Positions 42,844-51,777 of a stretch of DNA of 64,000 nucleotides are shown here, piece by piece. Origin of the DNA: an uncultured Alphaproteobacteria bacterium (GTDB taxonomy: Bacteria; Pseudomonadota; Alphaproteobacteria; Rhodospirillales; Rhodospirillaceae); the NCBI GenBank assembly GCA_900079695.1, contig LT599022.1, forward strand, positions 3,703,892-3,767,891. The letters are read 5' to 3'. The notes under the pieces are model-generated. The model did no database searches and had not been told where the DNA came from. It saw only the letters and a program-made list of their open reading frames with translations. How positions within the stretch are numbered: position 1 is the stretch's first letter; each line of letters opens with the position of its first letter. The translations under genes and the position numbers were made by a program.

Positions 42844-43261
42844 GGGGAAGATCGTGAACCTGCTGCTGGTCGAGGACGACGACATCGACGCCATCGGCGT
42901 CGAGCGCGCGCTCAAGCGCCGCCGCATCATCAATCCGCTGTTCCGCGCCCGCGACGGCATCGAGGCGCTCGAGATGCTGCGCTCCGGCCGGGTGGCGCGG
43001 CCGTTCCTGATCCTGCTCGACCTCAACATGCCGCGCATGGGCGGGCTCGAATTCATCCGCGAGATCCGCGACGATCCGGCGCTGAGCGACACGGTGGTGT
43101 TCGTGCTCACCACTTCGAAGTCCGACGAGGATCTCGCCGCCGCCTATCGCAACCACGTGGCGGGCTACATCGTCAAGAACGAGTTCGGCGACAGCTTCTC
43201 GGGGCTGGTGCAGATGCTCGACGCCTACTGGCAGATCGTCGAATTGCCGAAGGGCCGCTGA
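42821..43261 (+). CDS. Single-domain response regulator
   Basis: A 146-aa receiver-only protein, overlapping the kinase gene by 23 bp. The acidic pocket is in VEDDDIDAIGVERA, the phospho-acceptor Asp in LILLDLNMPRMGGLEF, the Thr in VFVLTTSKSDEDLAAAY and the Lys in GYIVKNEFGDSF. It resembles Rcp1/CheY-like partners of phytochrome-type kinases. It probably takes phosphate from the upstream kinase and passes the signal by protein contact. Confidence 0.92.
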   Translation: MQQALAPEGKIVNLLLVEDDDIDAIGVERALKRRRIINPLFRARDGIEALEMLRSGRVARPFLILLDLNMPRMGGLEFIREIRDDPALSDTVVFVLTTSKSDEDLAAAYRNHVAGYIVKNEFGDSFSGLVQMLDAYWQIVELPKGR

Positions 43262-43294
43262 AGCGGGAACGGAGACGCACGGGAGGAGGGCGCG

Positions 43295-45028
43295 ATGGAC
43301 GATGGATACGTGCCGCCGCCGCTGCGTCTGCTGTTGGTCGACGACGACGCCGTCGATCGCCTCGCGGTGATCCGCGCGCTCCGGCAGTCGAAACTGCCGC
43401 TCGACATCGCGGAAAGCAGCACCGCCGAGGAGGCGCTCGCCGCCTTCGCCCATGGCGAATTCGACGCGGTGTTGCTCGATTACCGTCTGCCCGACATGGA
43501 CGGTCTCGAGGTGCTGCGGCGGATGAACGCGCGCGTCCACGGCTCCACCGCGATCCTGATGCTGACCGGGATGGACAACGACGAACTCGCCACCCAGTGC
43601 ATCGAGGCGGGCGCGCAGGACTTCCTGCTCAAGCAGGATCTGACGCCGCGTCATCTGATCCGCGCCGTCACCCACGCGCGGATGCGCCACCGCATCGAGA
43701 TGGCGCTGCTCGAAAGCCATGAGCGCCTGCGCGAACTGGCCGAGCAGGACCCGCTCACCGGCCTCGCCAACCGCTATTTCTTCGATCAGAGCCTGCGCGC
43801 CGCGATCCCGCGTACGGTGCGCTACGGCCTCAAGCTCGCGCTGCTGTTGCTCGATCTCGACAACTTCAAGTTCGTCAACGACAGTCACGGCCACGACGTC
43901 GGCGACCAGATGCTGCGGGTGGTCGCCGACCGTCTCGTCGGCATCACCCGAGAGGGCGACATCCTCTGCCGCCTCGGCGGCGACGAATTCGCGATCATCG
44001 CCTTCCAGCGCGAGGACGAGGCCGAAATCGTTCATGCCCTGGCGCAGCGGCTGCTCGCCGAGCTCGCCGAGCCGGTCGAGGTCGAGGCTCTCACCCTGCC
44101 GACCTCGGTGAGCATCGGCATCGCCCTCTGCCCCGACAACTCGGACAACGCCGACCAGTTGTTCAAGTGCGCCGACCTTGCGATGTATCGCGCCAAGCGC
44201 GACGGCCGCAACCAGGCGCACTACTACTCGGAGGAGCTGCAGCGCCAGGTGATGCGCCGGGTGCAGACCGAGCAGGACCTGCGCGCCGCGATCGAGACCG
44301 GCGGCTTCGAACTGTTCTATCAGCCGCAGGTCGACGCCGCGACCGGGGCGGTGTGCGGCGCCGAGGCGCTGATCCGCTGGCGCCATCCCGAGCGCGGCCT
44401 GCTCGGCCCCGGCGCGTTTCTCGACGTCGCCGAGGACACCGGCCTGATCGGCCCGATCGGCGACTGGGTGATCGCCACCGCCTGTGCCGACGTCGCCGCC
44501 GGGCGTCTCGGCCGGGTGCCGCGCGTCGCCGTCAATCTCTCGGCGCAGCAGCTGCGGACTCCGGGGGTCGTCGAGCGCATCGCCCGCGACCTCGAAACCT
44601 CGCACCTGATGCCGTCGCAGCTCGAAGTCGAGATCACCGAAAGCGTGCTGATCTCGGACTTCGAGGTGGCGCTCGGCGTGCTCGAAGGGATTCGCGGCCT
44701 CGGCGTGTCGATCGCGATCGACGACTTCGGCACCGGCTATTCGTCGCTCGCCTACCTCAAACGCCTGCCGATCGACTGCCTCAAGGTCGACAAGTCGTTC
44801 CTCGCCCAGGTGCCCGAGGGGGAAAAGGACAAGCGCCTGCTGCGCGCGCTGATCCAGATGTCGCGGGCGATGGGATTCCGCGTCGTCGTCGAGGGGGTGG
44901 AGACGCGCGCCCAGGCGGAGGTGTGCCGAGACTTCGGCGCCGATACCCTGCAGGGCTTCCACTTCGCGCGGCCGATGCCGTGGTCGGAGCTCACGCCGGC
45001 GCTGCTCGGCTTCGCGTCGCCGTCTTAG
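43295..45028 (+). CDS. Response regulator with GGDEF and EAL domains
   Basis: A 577-aa protein with REC (1-125, DAVLLDYRLPDMDG), GGDEF (about 140-305, LCRLGGDEFAII) and EAL (about 320-570, GAEALIRWRHPERGLLGPGA; IDDFGTGYSSLAYLKRLPID) domains. Both catalytic signatures look intact, so it may make and degrade cyclic di-GMP. The GGDEF I-site RxxD was not evident immediately upstream. It follows the receiver gene by 33 bp and is likely controlled by the same kinase. Confidence 0.93.
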   Translation: MDDGYVPPPLRLLLVDDDAVDRLAVIRALRQSKLPLDIAESSTAEEALAAFAHGEFDAVLLDYRLPDMDGLEVLRRMNARVHGSTAILMLTGMDNDELATQCIEAGAQDFLLKQDLTPRHLIRAVTHARMRHRIEMALLESHERLRELAEQDPLTGLANRYFFDQSLRAAIPRTVRYGLKLALLLLDLDNFKFVNDSHGHDVGDQMLRVVADRLVGITREGDILCRLGGDEFAIIAFQREDEAEIVHALAQRLLAELAEPVEVEALTLPTSVSIGIALCPDNSDNADQLFKCADLAMYRAKRDGRNQAHYYSEELQRQVMRRVQTEQDLRAAIETGGFELFYQPQVDAATGAVCGAEALIRWRHPERGLLGPGAFLDVAEDTGLIGPIGDWVIATACADVAAGRLGRVPRVAVNLSAQQLRTPGVVERIARDLETSHLMPSQLEVEITESVLISDFEVALGVLEGIRGLGVSIAIDDFGTGYSSLAYLKRLPIDCLKVDKSFLAQVPEGEKDKRLLRALIQMSRAMGFRVVVEGVETRAQAEVCRDFGADTLQGFHFARPMPWSELTPALLGFASPS

Positions 45029-45999
45029 CGCGCCACCCACAGGAAGCGGCGCGCCGCGGTCTCGGGGACCAGCCGCACCAGCCGCACCAGCGCCGCGATC
45101 ACCGCAAGGCTCACCGCCAGGCGCAGCCACAGCAGGCCGCCCAACTCCGCGCCCACCAGCATCAGCACCAGGGTGTCCTCGATCAGCGAGTGGCAAACGC
45201 CCATCAGCGACAGCGCGAAGAACACGTCGCGCGTCGGCAGCACGCCCTTGCGCACTTCCTGGAGGATCACGCCCGAGCCGTAGGAGAGTCCGAGGGTCAT
45301 CCCGACCACGGTGATCGCCGAGGCCTCGCTGCCGATGCCGACCAGGCGCATCACCGGGGCGATCGCGCGGGTGACGAGGTCGAGCACGCCGGAGGCGCGC
45401 AGCAGCTTCATCATCAGCATCAGGACGAAGATCACCCCCGAGATCGCCGCGAGGTTGCGCAGCTCGCCGAGCGCCCAGTCGAGCAGGCTCGGGTCGGCGG
45501 GCAGCGACGGCAGCGGGATCGCCGCCGCCTCGGGGTGGAGTCCGAAGGTTTCGGTGAGCGCGTGGTAGAGGACGCCGCACAGCAGCGCGGTGCCGAACCG
45601 CAGCGAGCACTGGCCGATGAATCGCGCGCCGCAGCGGTGGGCGATGCCGCACTCCACCGGCAGCCCGTGGGCGATCAGGATCAGGAGGCTGAGGGTCGTC
45701 ACCTGCGCGACGCTGAGCGGTTCGGCGCGCCCCTGGGCGAGCTGCATCAGCACGATCAGGCCGGAATAGACGCCGTTCAGCAGCCCGGCCGCCCACGCCA
45801 GCCCCATCTCCGCGGGCAGGCCGACGAGGCGCATCAGCGGCTCCAGCGGCAGCGCCACGTAGCGCACCCAGTCGAGCTCCTGGAGAATCTTGACCGCGAC
45901 GATCACCGGGACCATCACGACGTAGAGGTCGCGCGAGGTGCGCAGCGTTTCGGTGGCGGATTCGGCGATCGTCGCGATCGCCCGACGCGACGGCGTCAC
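45025..45999 (-). CDS. Gate-domain (nucleoside recognition) membrane protein
   Basis: A 324-aa protein with about eight membrane segments in two repeats, each of the Gate/nucleoside-recognition type (LEPLMRLVGLPAEMGLAWAA; IAPVMRLVGIGSEASAITVV). Relatives include SpmA/SpmB and YjiH. The transport substrate is unknown. The gene converges on the GGDEF-EAL gene with a 4-bp overlap of the stops. Confidence 0.82.
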   Translation of the reverse strand: MTPSRRAIATIAESATETLRTSRDLYVVMVPVIVAVKILQELDWVRYVALPLEPLMRLVGLPAEMGLAWAAGLLNGVYSGLIVLMQLAQGRAEPLSVAQVTTLSLLILIAHGLPVECGIAHRCGARFIGQCSLRFGTALLCGVLYHALTETFGLHPEAAAIPLPSLPADPSLLDWALGELRNLAAISGVIFVLMLMMKLLRASGVLDLVTRAIAPVMRLVGIGSEASAITVVGMTLGLSYGSGVILQEVRKGVLPTRDVFFALSLMGVCHSLIEDTLVLMLVGAELGGLLWLRLAVSLAVIAALVRLVRLVPETAARRFLWVAR

Positions 46000-46030
46000 G
46001 GCGTTTCCTCCTCGACGGGCGGTGGGCGCT

Positions 46031-46270
46031 TCAGCTCTCGCCGTCGGCGCGCAGGTGGGCGAAGCGGACCGGCGCGCGGCGCAACGGCCGCGGCGGCTGG
46101 AATTCGGCGGTTCCGGGCTCGTGGGGCGCCACCAGCGGCGCGTCGGCCGCGGGCGGCGCGGCGAATTCGGCGAGCGCCTCCGCCATCGGCATGAAGCCGC
46201 TCCTGGCCGGCCGCGCGGCGGGGCCGTCGGGGCGCGGGTGGCTGAGCGAAGGGTCGAAGCGTTTGCTCAT
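46031..46270 (-). CDS. Small hypothetical protein, 79 aa
   Basis: The ORF begins MSKRFDPSLSHPRPDGPAAR, is Pro/Ala/Arg-rich and ends FAHLRADGES. GCAGGAGACGCGC lies upstream of the ATG, a good ribosome binding site. It may be cotranscribed with the Gate-domain gene 31 bp downstream. No domain recognised; predicted mostly disordered. Confidence 0.45.
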   Translation of the reverse strand: MSKRFDPSLSHPRPDGPAARPARSGFMPMAEALAEFAAPPAADAPLVAPHEPGTAEFQPPRPLRRAPVRFAHLRADGES

Positions 46271-46338
46271 GCGCGTCTCCTGCGTTGCGGCGCTTACCAT
46301 CGCCGCTTGCGGCGGCGGCGGCAAGCCCTTCGCCGAAG

Positions 46339-47655
46339 TCATCGCGCGGGCAGGGCGGCGAGCCCGTCCAGCAGCGCGATCCAGGCGTCGCGCAGGCCGA
46401 CTCGCACCGCCCAGTCGCCCGCGTCGCGTCCGCGCAGGCGTGCGTCGGCGGCGGAGAACGGCGTCGTCGTCGCGGTGCGGAGGTCGAGCACGGTGCGCCC
46501 CTCGGCGTCGGTGGCGACCCAGGCGACGGTGACCTCGGCGACGCCTTCGCCCGGCGCGGTCTTGCGCAGGCGCACCTCGGCGGCGTCGATGCGCACCGCG
46601 AGCGGCGCGCCCTCGGCGTTCCACACCGAGGCGAGCGGCTGGCCTTCGAGATTCCAGCGGCGCAGGCGCGCCAGCAGGCCATGGTCGTCGAGCCCCGGCG
46701 CGGCTTCCAGGCGGTCGAGGCGGAAGGGCAGGCGACGGTCGCCGACGGTTTCGGCCATCGCGGCGGTTTCGGTCGCGGCGGCGGCGATCTCGGGGGCGAG
46801 GTCGCGCAACGCCACCTGGGTGGCGTCGGCGATCGCGGTGTCGAGGGGCGAGAGGCCGGAGCCGAGCGCGCGGTCGCGCGCGGCGGCGGCCCGTGCGGTG
46901 GCGCGGCCGCGCCACACCGGTGCGCCGCCGGGACGCGCGAGGGCGATGCCGAGGCTCACCTCGGCGGCGGCCTGCTCGGGGCCGGGTGCGGGCAGGGCGG
47001 CGAAGGTCAGGCTTTCGACCGCGAGATCGAAGGGCGGCGCGGCGTCGCCGGTGGGGATCTGGGCGTCCAGCGCGGCGCGGATCCGCCGCGCGTAGTCGGC
47101 GGTGCGCTCCGGGGTTTCGAGCGGCTGCGCGAGGCGCACCTCGGCGAGGCTCAACGGCGCGTCGGGCGCGGGCGAAAGGGTGCGGTAGAGGCGCAGCGCG
47201 AAGACTTCGAGGTTGCGGACGAAGGCGCGGTAGCGCGCCGCCCGCACCGTCGATTGCCGCAGTTCCACGGCGTCGGCCACCGTCACCCGCGCGGTGGCGA
47301 CGATGCGGTCGTTGAACACCACGCGCCCGGCATCGTCGGTGACGCGGTAGAGGATCGCGGCGCGGCCGACGCCGACGCCGTCGGTCTGGGCGGAGGCGGT
47401 GCTCTCGACGTCGCGCAGGTCGACCGTCAGCCCCTTCGCCGCGTCGGCGCGGAACAGCCCGCTTTCGCGCAGTTGCGCGGCGGCCATGGCGCGGATCGCC
47501 TCGACCACCGCGTCGCGACGGTCGGCGCGTTCGAAGTCCACGCCCGAAAGCCGGAGCGGTAGCGGTGCGCCGGGAAAGCGCCAGGTGTCGAACGCCGCCT
47601 CGGCGGCGGGGGCGAGGCCGAGAGCGGCGGCGAGGGCGAGCGAGACGAGGCGCAT
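46339..47655 (-). CDS. Exported protein of unknown function
   Basis: A 438-aa protein starting MRLVSLALAAALGLAPAAEA (signal peptide). The longer open frame reaching 48165 crosses the repressor gene and is rejected. Two similar halves are possible. The first includes DAVVEAIRAMAAAQLRES and ILYRVTDDAGRVVFNDRIVA, a beta-rich pattern like small periplasmic lipoprotein-type domains. No family recognised. It starts just after the repressor stop (TGATCATG), so it may be cotranscribed with it. Confidence 0.6.
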   Translation of the reverse strand: MRLVSLALAAALGLAPAAEAAFDTWRFPGAPLPLRLSGVDFERADRRDAVVEAIRAMAAAQLRESGLFRADAAKGLTVDLRDVESTASAQTDGVGVGRAAILYRVTDDAGRVVFNDRIVATARVTVADAVELRQSTVRAARYRAFVRNLEVFALRLYRTLSPAPDAPLSLAEVRLAQPLETPERTADYARRIRAALDAQIPTGDAAPPFDLAVESLTFAALPAPGPEQAAAEVSLGIALARPGGAPVWRGRATARAAAARDRALGSGLSPLDTAIADATQVALRDLAPEIAAAATETAAMAETVGDRRLPFRLDRLEAAPGLDDHGLLARLRRWNLEGQPLASVWNAEGAPLAVRIDAAEVRLRKTAPGEGVAEVTVAWVATDAEGRTVLDLRTATTTPFSAADARLRGRDAGDWAVRVGLRDAWIALLDGLAALPAR

Positions 47656-47657
47656 GA

Positions 47658-48341
47658 TCAGATGCCGAACAGTTCGTTGAGGGTGAGGATGCGGTGGACC
47701 GCGCGCACCTGCGCGAGGTCGAGGCGGATCTCCGCCCGCGGGTTGAACTGCTCCAGCAGCAGCGTGGCGTCGGTCCGGCGCGCCAGGCGCTTGACGTAGG
47801 CCTGTACCAGTCCGTCGTCCGGCGCGACCGTCTGCACCACCACGTAATCGCCGACCCGCGCCGGGCGACGTTCGGAAACGTAGATCAGTTCGCCCTCCTC
47901 GAACCGTGGCGACATGCTGGAGCCGACCACGTAGAGGGCGTAGATGTCGCGCGATGCGCCGATCCCCGGCGGGCGGCGGACGTAGTCGATCGCCGCGGTG
48001 TCGAGCTGGAACGCCCCCCGGGCGCTGCCGGCGGCGGTGCCGAGCACCGGCACGTCGCGCGGCATCGCGGCGCGCGGCGGCGGCGCGGGCGTCTCCCACA
48101 AACCGAACGGCTGGGGGGCGGGCGCGGGCGCGGCGGGCGCGTCGATCAACCAGTCGACCGAGCATTCGAGGGCGCGGGCGAGCTTGGCGAGGCTGTCGGC
48201 GCGCGGCTTCACCGACCGCTCGCGCAGCACGTTGCGGATCGTGTCCGGGTGCAGCCCGGCGTCGACCGAGGCGGCGCGCGGCGTCTTGTCGAGCGCTTTC
48301 AGGCGTTCGCGGACGCGGCTTTTGAGGTCGTCGTTGGTCAT
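47658..48341 (-). CDS. CI-like repressor: XRE HTH + S24 peptidase domain
   Basis: A 227-aa protein. An N-terminal HTH (residues 5-68: KTPRAASVDAGLHPDTIRNV then LARALECSVDWLID) is followed by a Pro/Ala linker. The S24 domain (about 95-220) has the nucleophile Ser in VVGSSMSPRFEEGELIYV and the Lys in AYVKRLARR. Such proteins are LexA/CI-type repressors that self-cleave on DNA damage. It diverges from the terminase cluster, and a palindrome between them is the likely operator. Confidence 0.9.
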   Translation of the reverse strand: MTNDDLKSRVRERLKALDKTPRAASVDAGLHPDTIRNVLRERSVKPRADSLAKLARALECSVDWLIDAPAAPAPAPQPFGLWETPAPPPRAAMPRDVPVLGTAAGSARGAFQLDTAAIDYVRRPPGIGASRDIYALYVVGSSMSPRFEEGELIYVSERRPARVGDYVVVQTVAPDDGLVQAYVKRLARRTDATLLLEQFNPRAEIRLDLAQVRAVHRILTLNELFGI

Positions 48342-48459
48342 GCGGGTATTTAACCTCGGATTGTCCGCCTTGTCACCCGGATTCTGCCGGATATTCGGGG
48401 GTTTTTCAGGAAAATCAAGGATAATTTACACAAGGCTACGCGCCGAGCGTGCGGACGAT

Positions 48460-48466
48460 TTGCCCG
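48460..48466 (+). promoter_or_regulatory. Operator half-site
   Basis: TTGCCCG repeats one arm of the nearby palindrome, 29 bp upstream of it. It could be a second, weaker repressor contact. Confidence 0.35.
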
Positions 48467-48474
48467 CACACGTC

Positions 48475-48503
48475 TTGACTGCGGGCAATTGCCCGTATAT
48501 CAT
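48475..48503 (+). promoter_or_regulatory. Promoter with embedded operator for the terminase cluster
   Basis: TTGACT (48475-48480), 17-nt spacer, TATCAT (48498-48503). The spacer contains CGGGCAATTGCCCG (48482-48495), a perfect 14-bp palindrome. A repressor bound there would block RNA polymerase. Confidence 0.75.
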
Positions 48504-48543
48504 CGTCCGCATCGAACGATGGTGAAAAGGCGCGGGGGCGAAG

Positions 48544-48774
48544 ATGGACGGCGAGGCGTGCGGTGCGGAGCGGGCGGAACGGCTGGTGGCGGCAATCCTC
48601 GCGGCGGAGCCGCGACGGTTGCCGCCCGATATCGCGATCTATGCCCGCGCCGCGGCCCGCCTTCTCGCCGCCCAGCCGCGCGCCCGCGCCGAGGCCGCCG
48701 CGGCGCGCGCGGGCGCGCTCGGCGGGTTGCCGTCGCGGGCCGAGCTTCTCGCGTTCTGCGCCCTTTGCGAATGA
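48544..48774 (+). CDS. Small protein of the terminase cluster, 76 aa
   Basis: The ORF starts MDGEACGAERAERLVAAILA, is helical and Ala/Arg-rich and ends AFCALCE with a CxxC. It lies 40 bp downstream of the predicted promoter and 10 bp before the small-terminase-like gene. No family recognised; perhaps a phage regulator. Confidence 0.55.
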   Translation: MDGEACGAERAERLVAAILAAEPRRLPPDIAIYARAAARLLAAQPRARAEAAAARAGALGGLPSRAELLAFCALCE

Positions 48775-48784
48775 GGATGCCGAC

Positions 48785-49180
48785 ATGACCGAATCCCCTT
48801 CCCCCGCCCGCGCCGCGGTGCGGCGGCGGTTTCTCGACGCTCTCGCGGAGACCGGCAGCGTGCGCGCCGCCGCCGCCGCCTCGGGGCGTCCGCGCGGTGC
48901 GTGGCTGGTGCTGCGCGGACGCGACCCCGGGTTCGCGCGGGCGTGGGACGAGGCGCTCGATTCCTACGTCGAGCTGCTGGAGGCGGAGGCCGACCGCCGC
49001 GCCGTCGGCGGCGAGGCGGAGCCGGTGTTCTACGGCGGCAAGCAGGTGGGGGTGCGCACCCGCGCCTCCGACAGCCTGCTGATGTTCCGCCTCAAGGCGC
49101 TGAAACCCCAGCGCTACAAGGGCGCGGCCGACGAGCCCGAGCCGCTGACGGTGAAGATCCGCGATTTTTCCGAGGAGTGA
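48785..49180 (+). CDS. Small terminase subunit-like protein
   Basis: A 131-aa protein starting MTESPSPARAAVRR. It has an HTH-like segment (RRFLDALAETGSVRAAAAAS), the pattern DPGFARAWDEALDSYVELLE, and GVRTRASDSLLMFRLKALKP. This arrangement is common for small terminase-like proteins of alphaproteobacterial prophages and gene-transfer elements. It would recognise DNA for packaging. It ends 2 bp before the large subunit. Confidence 0.75.
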   Translation: MTESPSPARAAVRRRFLDALAETGSVRAAAAASGRPRGAWLVLRGRDPGFARAWDEALDSYVELLEAEADRRAVGGEAEPVFYGGKQVGVRTRASDSLLMFRLKALKPQRYKGAADEPEPLTVKIRDFSEE

Positions 49181-49182
49181 GC

Positions 49183-50502
49183 ATGGAGATCACGCTGCCG
49201 CACGGCTGGACGCCGCGCGACTATCAGCTGCCGTTCCTGCGCGCGATGGCGCCGAGAATGGCGGGCGGCGGCGGCCGCGCGGTGCTGGTGTGGCATCGCC
49301 GCTCGGGCAAGGACGCGACCGCCCTCAACTTCGCCGCCTGCGCCGCGCACGTGCGCCCGGGGGTCTACTGGCACATGCTGCCGACCGCCACCCAGGCGCG
49401 CAAGGCGGTGTGGGATGCGGTCGACGGCGACGGGCGCCGGGTTCTCGACCGGGTGTTCCCGAAGCCGCTGCGCGCCGCGACCAGCGCGACCGAAATGAAG
49501 ATCGCGCTGAAGTGCGGCTCGCTGTGGCAGCTCGTCGGCTCCGACAACTTCAACGCCCTGGTCGGCGCCAACCCGGTGGGGGTGGTGTTCTCCGAGTATT
49601 CGCTCGCCGATCCGGCGGCGTGGGATTACGTCCGCCCGATTCTCGCCGAGAACGGCGGCTGGGCGGTGTTCATCTTCACCCCGCGCGGCCGCAACCACGG
49701 CCACGCGCTGCTGGAGATGGCGAAGCGCAACCCGGCGTGGTTCGCGCAGGTGCTGTCGGTGGACGACACCCGGCGCGCCGACGGCACGCCGGTGATCCCG
49801 CCCGCCGCGATCGCCGAGGACCGCGTCGCCGGAATGGCCGAGGAGGTCCTGCGCCAGGAGTACTGGTGCAGCTTCGACGCCGCGCTCACCGGCAGCTATT
49901 ACGGCAAGGCGCTCGAGGCGGCGCGCGCCGAAGGCCGGATCGGGCGCGCGGCGTGGGAGCCCGCCCTGCCGGTGGAAACCTGGTGGGACCTGGGAATGGC
50001 GGATTCCACCGCGATCTGGTTCGCGCAGCGCGCGGGCGCGGAGGTGCGGCTGATCGATTATCTCGAAGCCTCGGGCGAAGGGCTGCCGTATTACGTCGCG
50101 GCGCTGCGGGAGAAGCCCTACGCCTACGGCCGCCACATCGCCCCCCACGATATCGCGGTGCGCGAGCTCGGCACCGGCAAGAGCCGCCGCGAGACCGCGC
50201 AGGCGCTCGGCGTGCGCTTCGAGATCGCCCCGGCGCAGAGCCTCGCCGACGGCATCGAGGCGGTGCGCGGCCTGTTGCCGCGCTGCTGGTTCGACGCCGA
50301 CGCCTGCGCCCGCGGCCTCGAAGCTCTGACCCAGTACCGCCGCGCCTGGAACGACAAGACCCGCGACTATATGCCGACGCCGCTGCACGACTGGACCAGT
50401 CACGCCGCCGATGCGTTCCGTTACGGCGCGGTGGCGCGCGGCGCGGGGCGACTCGGGCGCGCGCAGCTCGCCGCGCCGACCGAGTTCCTGGTGTTGCGGT
50501 GA
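49183..50502 (+). CDS. Phage terminase large subunit
   Basis: A 439-aa protein starting MEITLPHGWTPRDYQLPFLR. The N-terminal ATPase has Walker A VLVWHRRSGKDAT, Walker B VGVVFSEYSLAD and the coupling segment FIFTPRGRNHGHA. The C-terminal RNase H-like nuclease has acidic residues in ETWWDLGMADSTAIWF, IAPHDIAV and SHAADAFRY. It cuts and pumps DNA into capsids. No portal or capsid gene follows; instead a leftward chromosomal gene does. The protein is full-length and shows no frameshift, so it may be recent or under selection. Confidence 0.88.
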   Translation: MEITLPHGWTPRDYQLPFLRAMAPRMAGGGGRAVLVWHRRSGKDATALNFAACAAHVRPGVYWHMLPTATQARKAVWDAVDGDGRRVLDRVFPKPLRAATSATEMKIALKCGSLWQLVGSDNFNALVGANPVGVVFSEYSLADPAAWDYVRPILAENGGWAVFIFTPRGRNHGHALLEMAKRNPAWFAQVLSVDDTRRADGTPVIPPAAIAEDRVAGMAEEVLRQEYWCSFDAALTGSYYGKALEAARAEGRIGRAAWEPALPVETWWDLGMADSTAIWFAQRAGAEVRLIDYLEASGEGLPYYVAALREKPYAYGRHIAPHDIAVRELGTGKSRRETAQALGVRFEIAPAQSLADGIEAVRGLLPRCWFDADACARGLEALTQYRRAWNDKTRDYMPTPLHDWTSHAADAFRYGAVARGAGRLGRAQLAAPTEFLVLR

Positions 50503-51561
50503 TCAGTAGCCCGGGTCGGGCTTGCGCAGCGGCGGCAGTTCGTAGCCGTAGGGCAGCAGCGGCTGGTTGCGGCGCTCGGTTTCCGGGTCTTCCGCGCCGC
50601 GATAGAACGCCGAGGCGACCTGCTCGGCGTCGAGATTGCGCACGCCGGTGAGATCGGCGCCGGTGAGGTCGGCGCCGTCGAGCACCGCGCCCACCATTTC
50701 GGCCCCGGTGAGGGTCGCCCCGGCGAGCGAGGCTCCGGCGAGGTGGGCGTAGGAGAAGTCCGCGCCCTCGGCGTGGACCCAGGTGAGGTTGGCGTGTTCG
50801 AGATCGGCGTTGGCGAGGTTGGCTTCGAGCATCTGCACCTTGCGGAGGTCGGCCTTCTGCAACGTCGCCGAATCGAGGTGCGCGCCGTTCAGCAGCGCGC
50901 GCTGGAGGTTGACGCCGTCGAGCGCGGCGTAGCCGAGTGCGGCGCGGTTGAGGTTGCAGCCGGTCATGTTGGCGCCGGTGAATTCGGCGTGCTCCAGCAC
51001 CGCGTCCTCGAGGATCGCGCCGGAGAGGTCGCAGTCCCAGAATTTCGCCTCGCTGGCGGAGAGGCGCACCGCCCGGCATTCGGCGAGGTCGGCGTCGGCA
51101 ACCGAGGCGCGCACCAGATTCGCGCCTTCGAGGATCGCGCCGCGCAGGTTCGCGCCGGTGAGGTTGGCGTCGGCGAGCGCCGCGCCCGAGAGATCGGCGC
51201 CCGGCAGTTTCGCCCGCGCCATCCGCGCGCGCTTGAGCGAGGCGCGCGCCAGCGAGGTTCCGGCAAGGTTGGCGGTTTCGACGGCGGCGCCGTCGAGAAC
51301 CAGATCGGAGAAATCCTGTTCCGCGAGCGGTGTGCGGTTCTGCGCCAGCCACGAGAGCGCCGCGGCCTGGCCGACGTCGGCGCGGTTGCCGCGCGCGGTG
51401 CGCAGGATCTGGCGCTTGGCTTCGGCGAGCGCGGTGCGGCGGCGGGTGGAATATTCGCGCCAGCGGCGATTGCCGCCGAGGACGACGAACGTTGCGGTGG
51501 CGATCGCGGCGACAACCAGCGCGCCGCCGATGATCCAGCCGATTTCAGCGGAGTCGGGCAT
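50503..51561 (-). CDS. Membrane-anchored pentapeptide-repeat protein
   Basis: A 352-aa protein from MPDSAEIGWIIGG. One N-terminal membrane helix (residues 5-27), then a basic linker, then about 30 pentapeptide repeats of the A(D/N)LXX type (residues about 85-325, e.g. GADLSGAALADANLTGANLR). These form a right-handed quadrilateral beta-helix. Function is unknown; soluble relatives can mimic DNA, but an anchored form is more likely structural. Confidence 0.88.
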   Translation of the reverse strand: MPDSAEIGWIIGGALVVAAIATATFVVLGGNRRWREYSTRRRTALAEAKRQILRTARGNRADVGQAAALSWLAQNRTPLAEQDFSDLVLDGAAVETANLAGTSLARASLKRARMARAKLPGADLSGAALADANLTGANLRGAILEGANLVRASVADADLAECRAVRLSASEAKFWDCDLSGAILEDAVLEHAEFTGANMTGCNLNRAALGYAALDGVNLQRALLNGAHLDSATLQKADLRKVQMLEANLANADLEHANLTWVHAEGADFSYAHLAGASLAGATLTGAEMVGAVLDGADLTGADLTGVRNLDAEQVASAFYRGAEDPETERRNQPLLPYGYELPPLRKPDPGY

Positions 51562-51777
51562 CGGGAAACGCCTTTCATCGTCGGGGGTTGCGGCGACGCG
51601 GGACCCGGGCGGCCGCGCAAGTCGCCCCGCCCGCATCTCCCATCTTGTATCCATGCGGCTGATTTGAAAAGGAGAAATCTCCCCGCGCCGGCGTCCGCCG
51701 GGTGTGCGCTAACGCGTTGACTTCGCCCTCCGGCGGTGTTCGATTGGAGACACGGAATCCGAGAACCGGGGGAAGCC

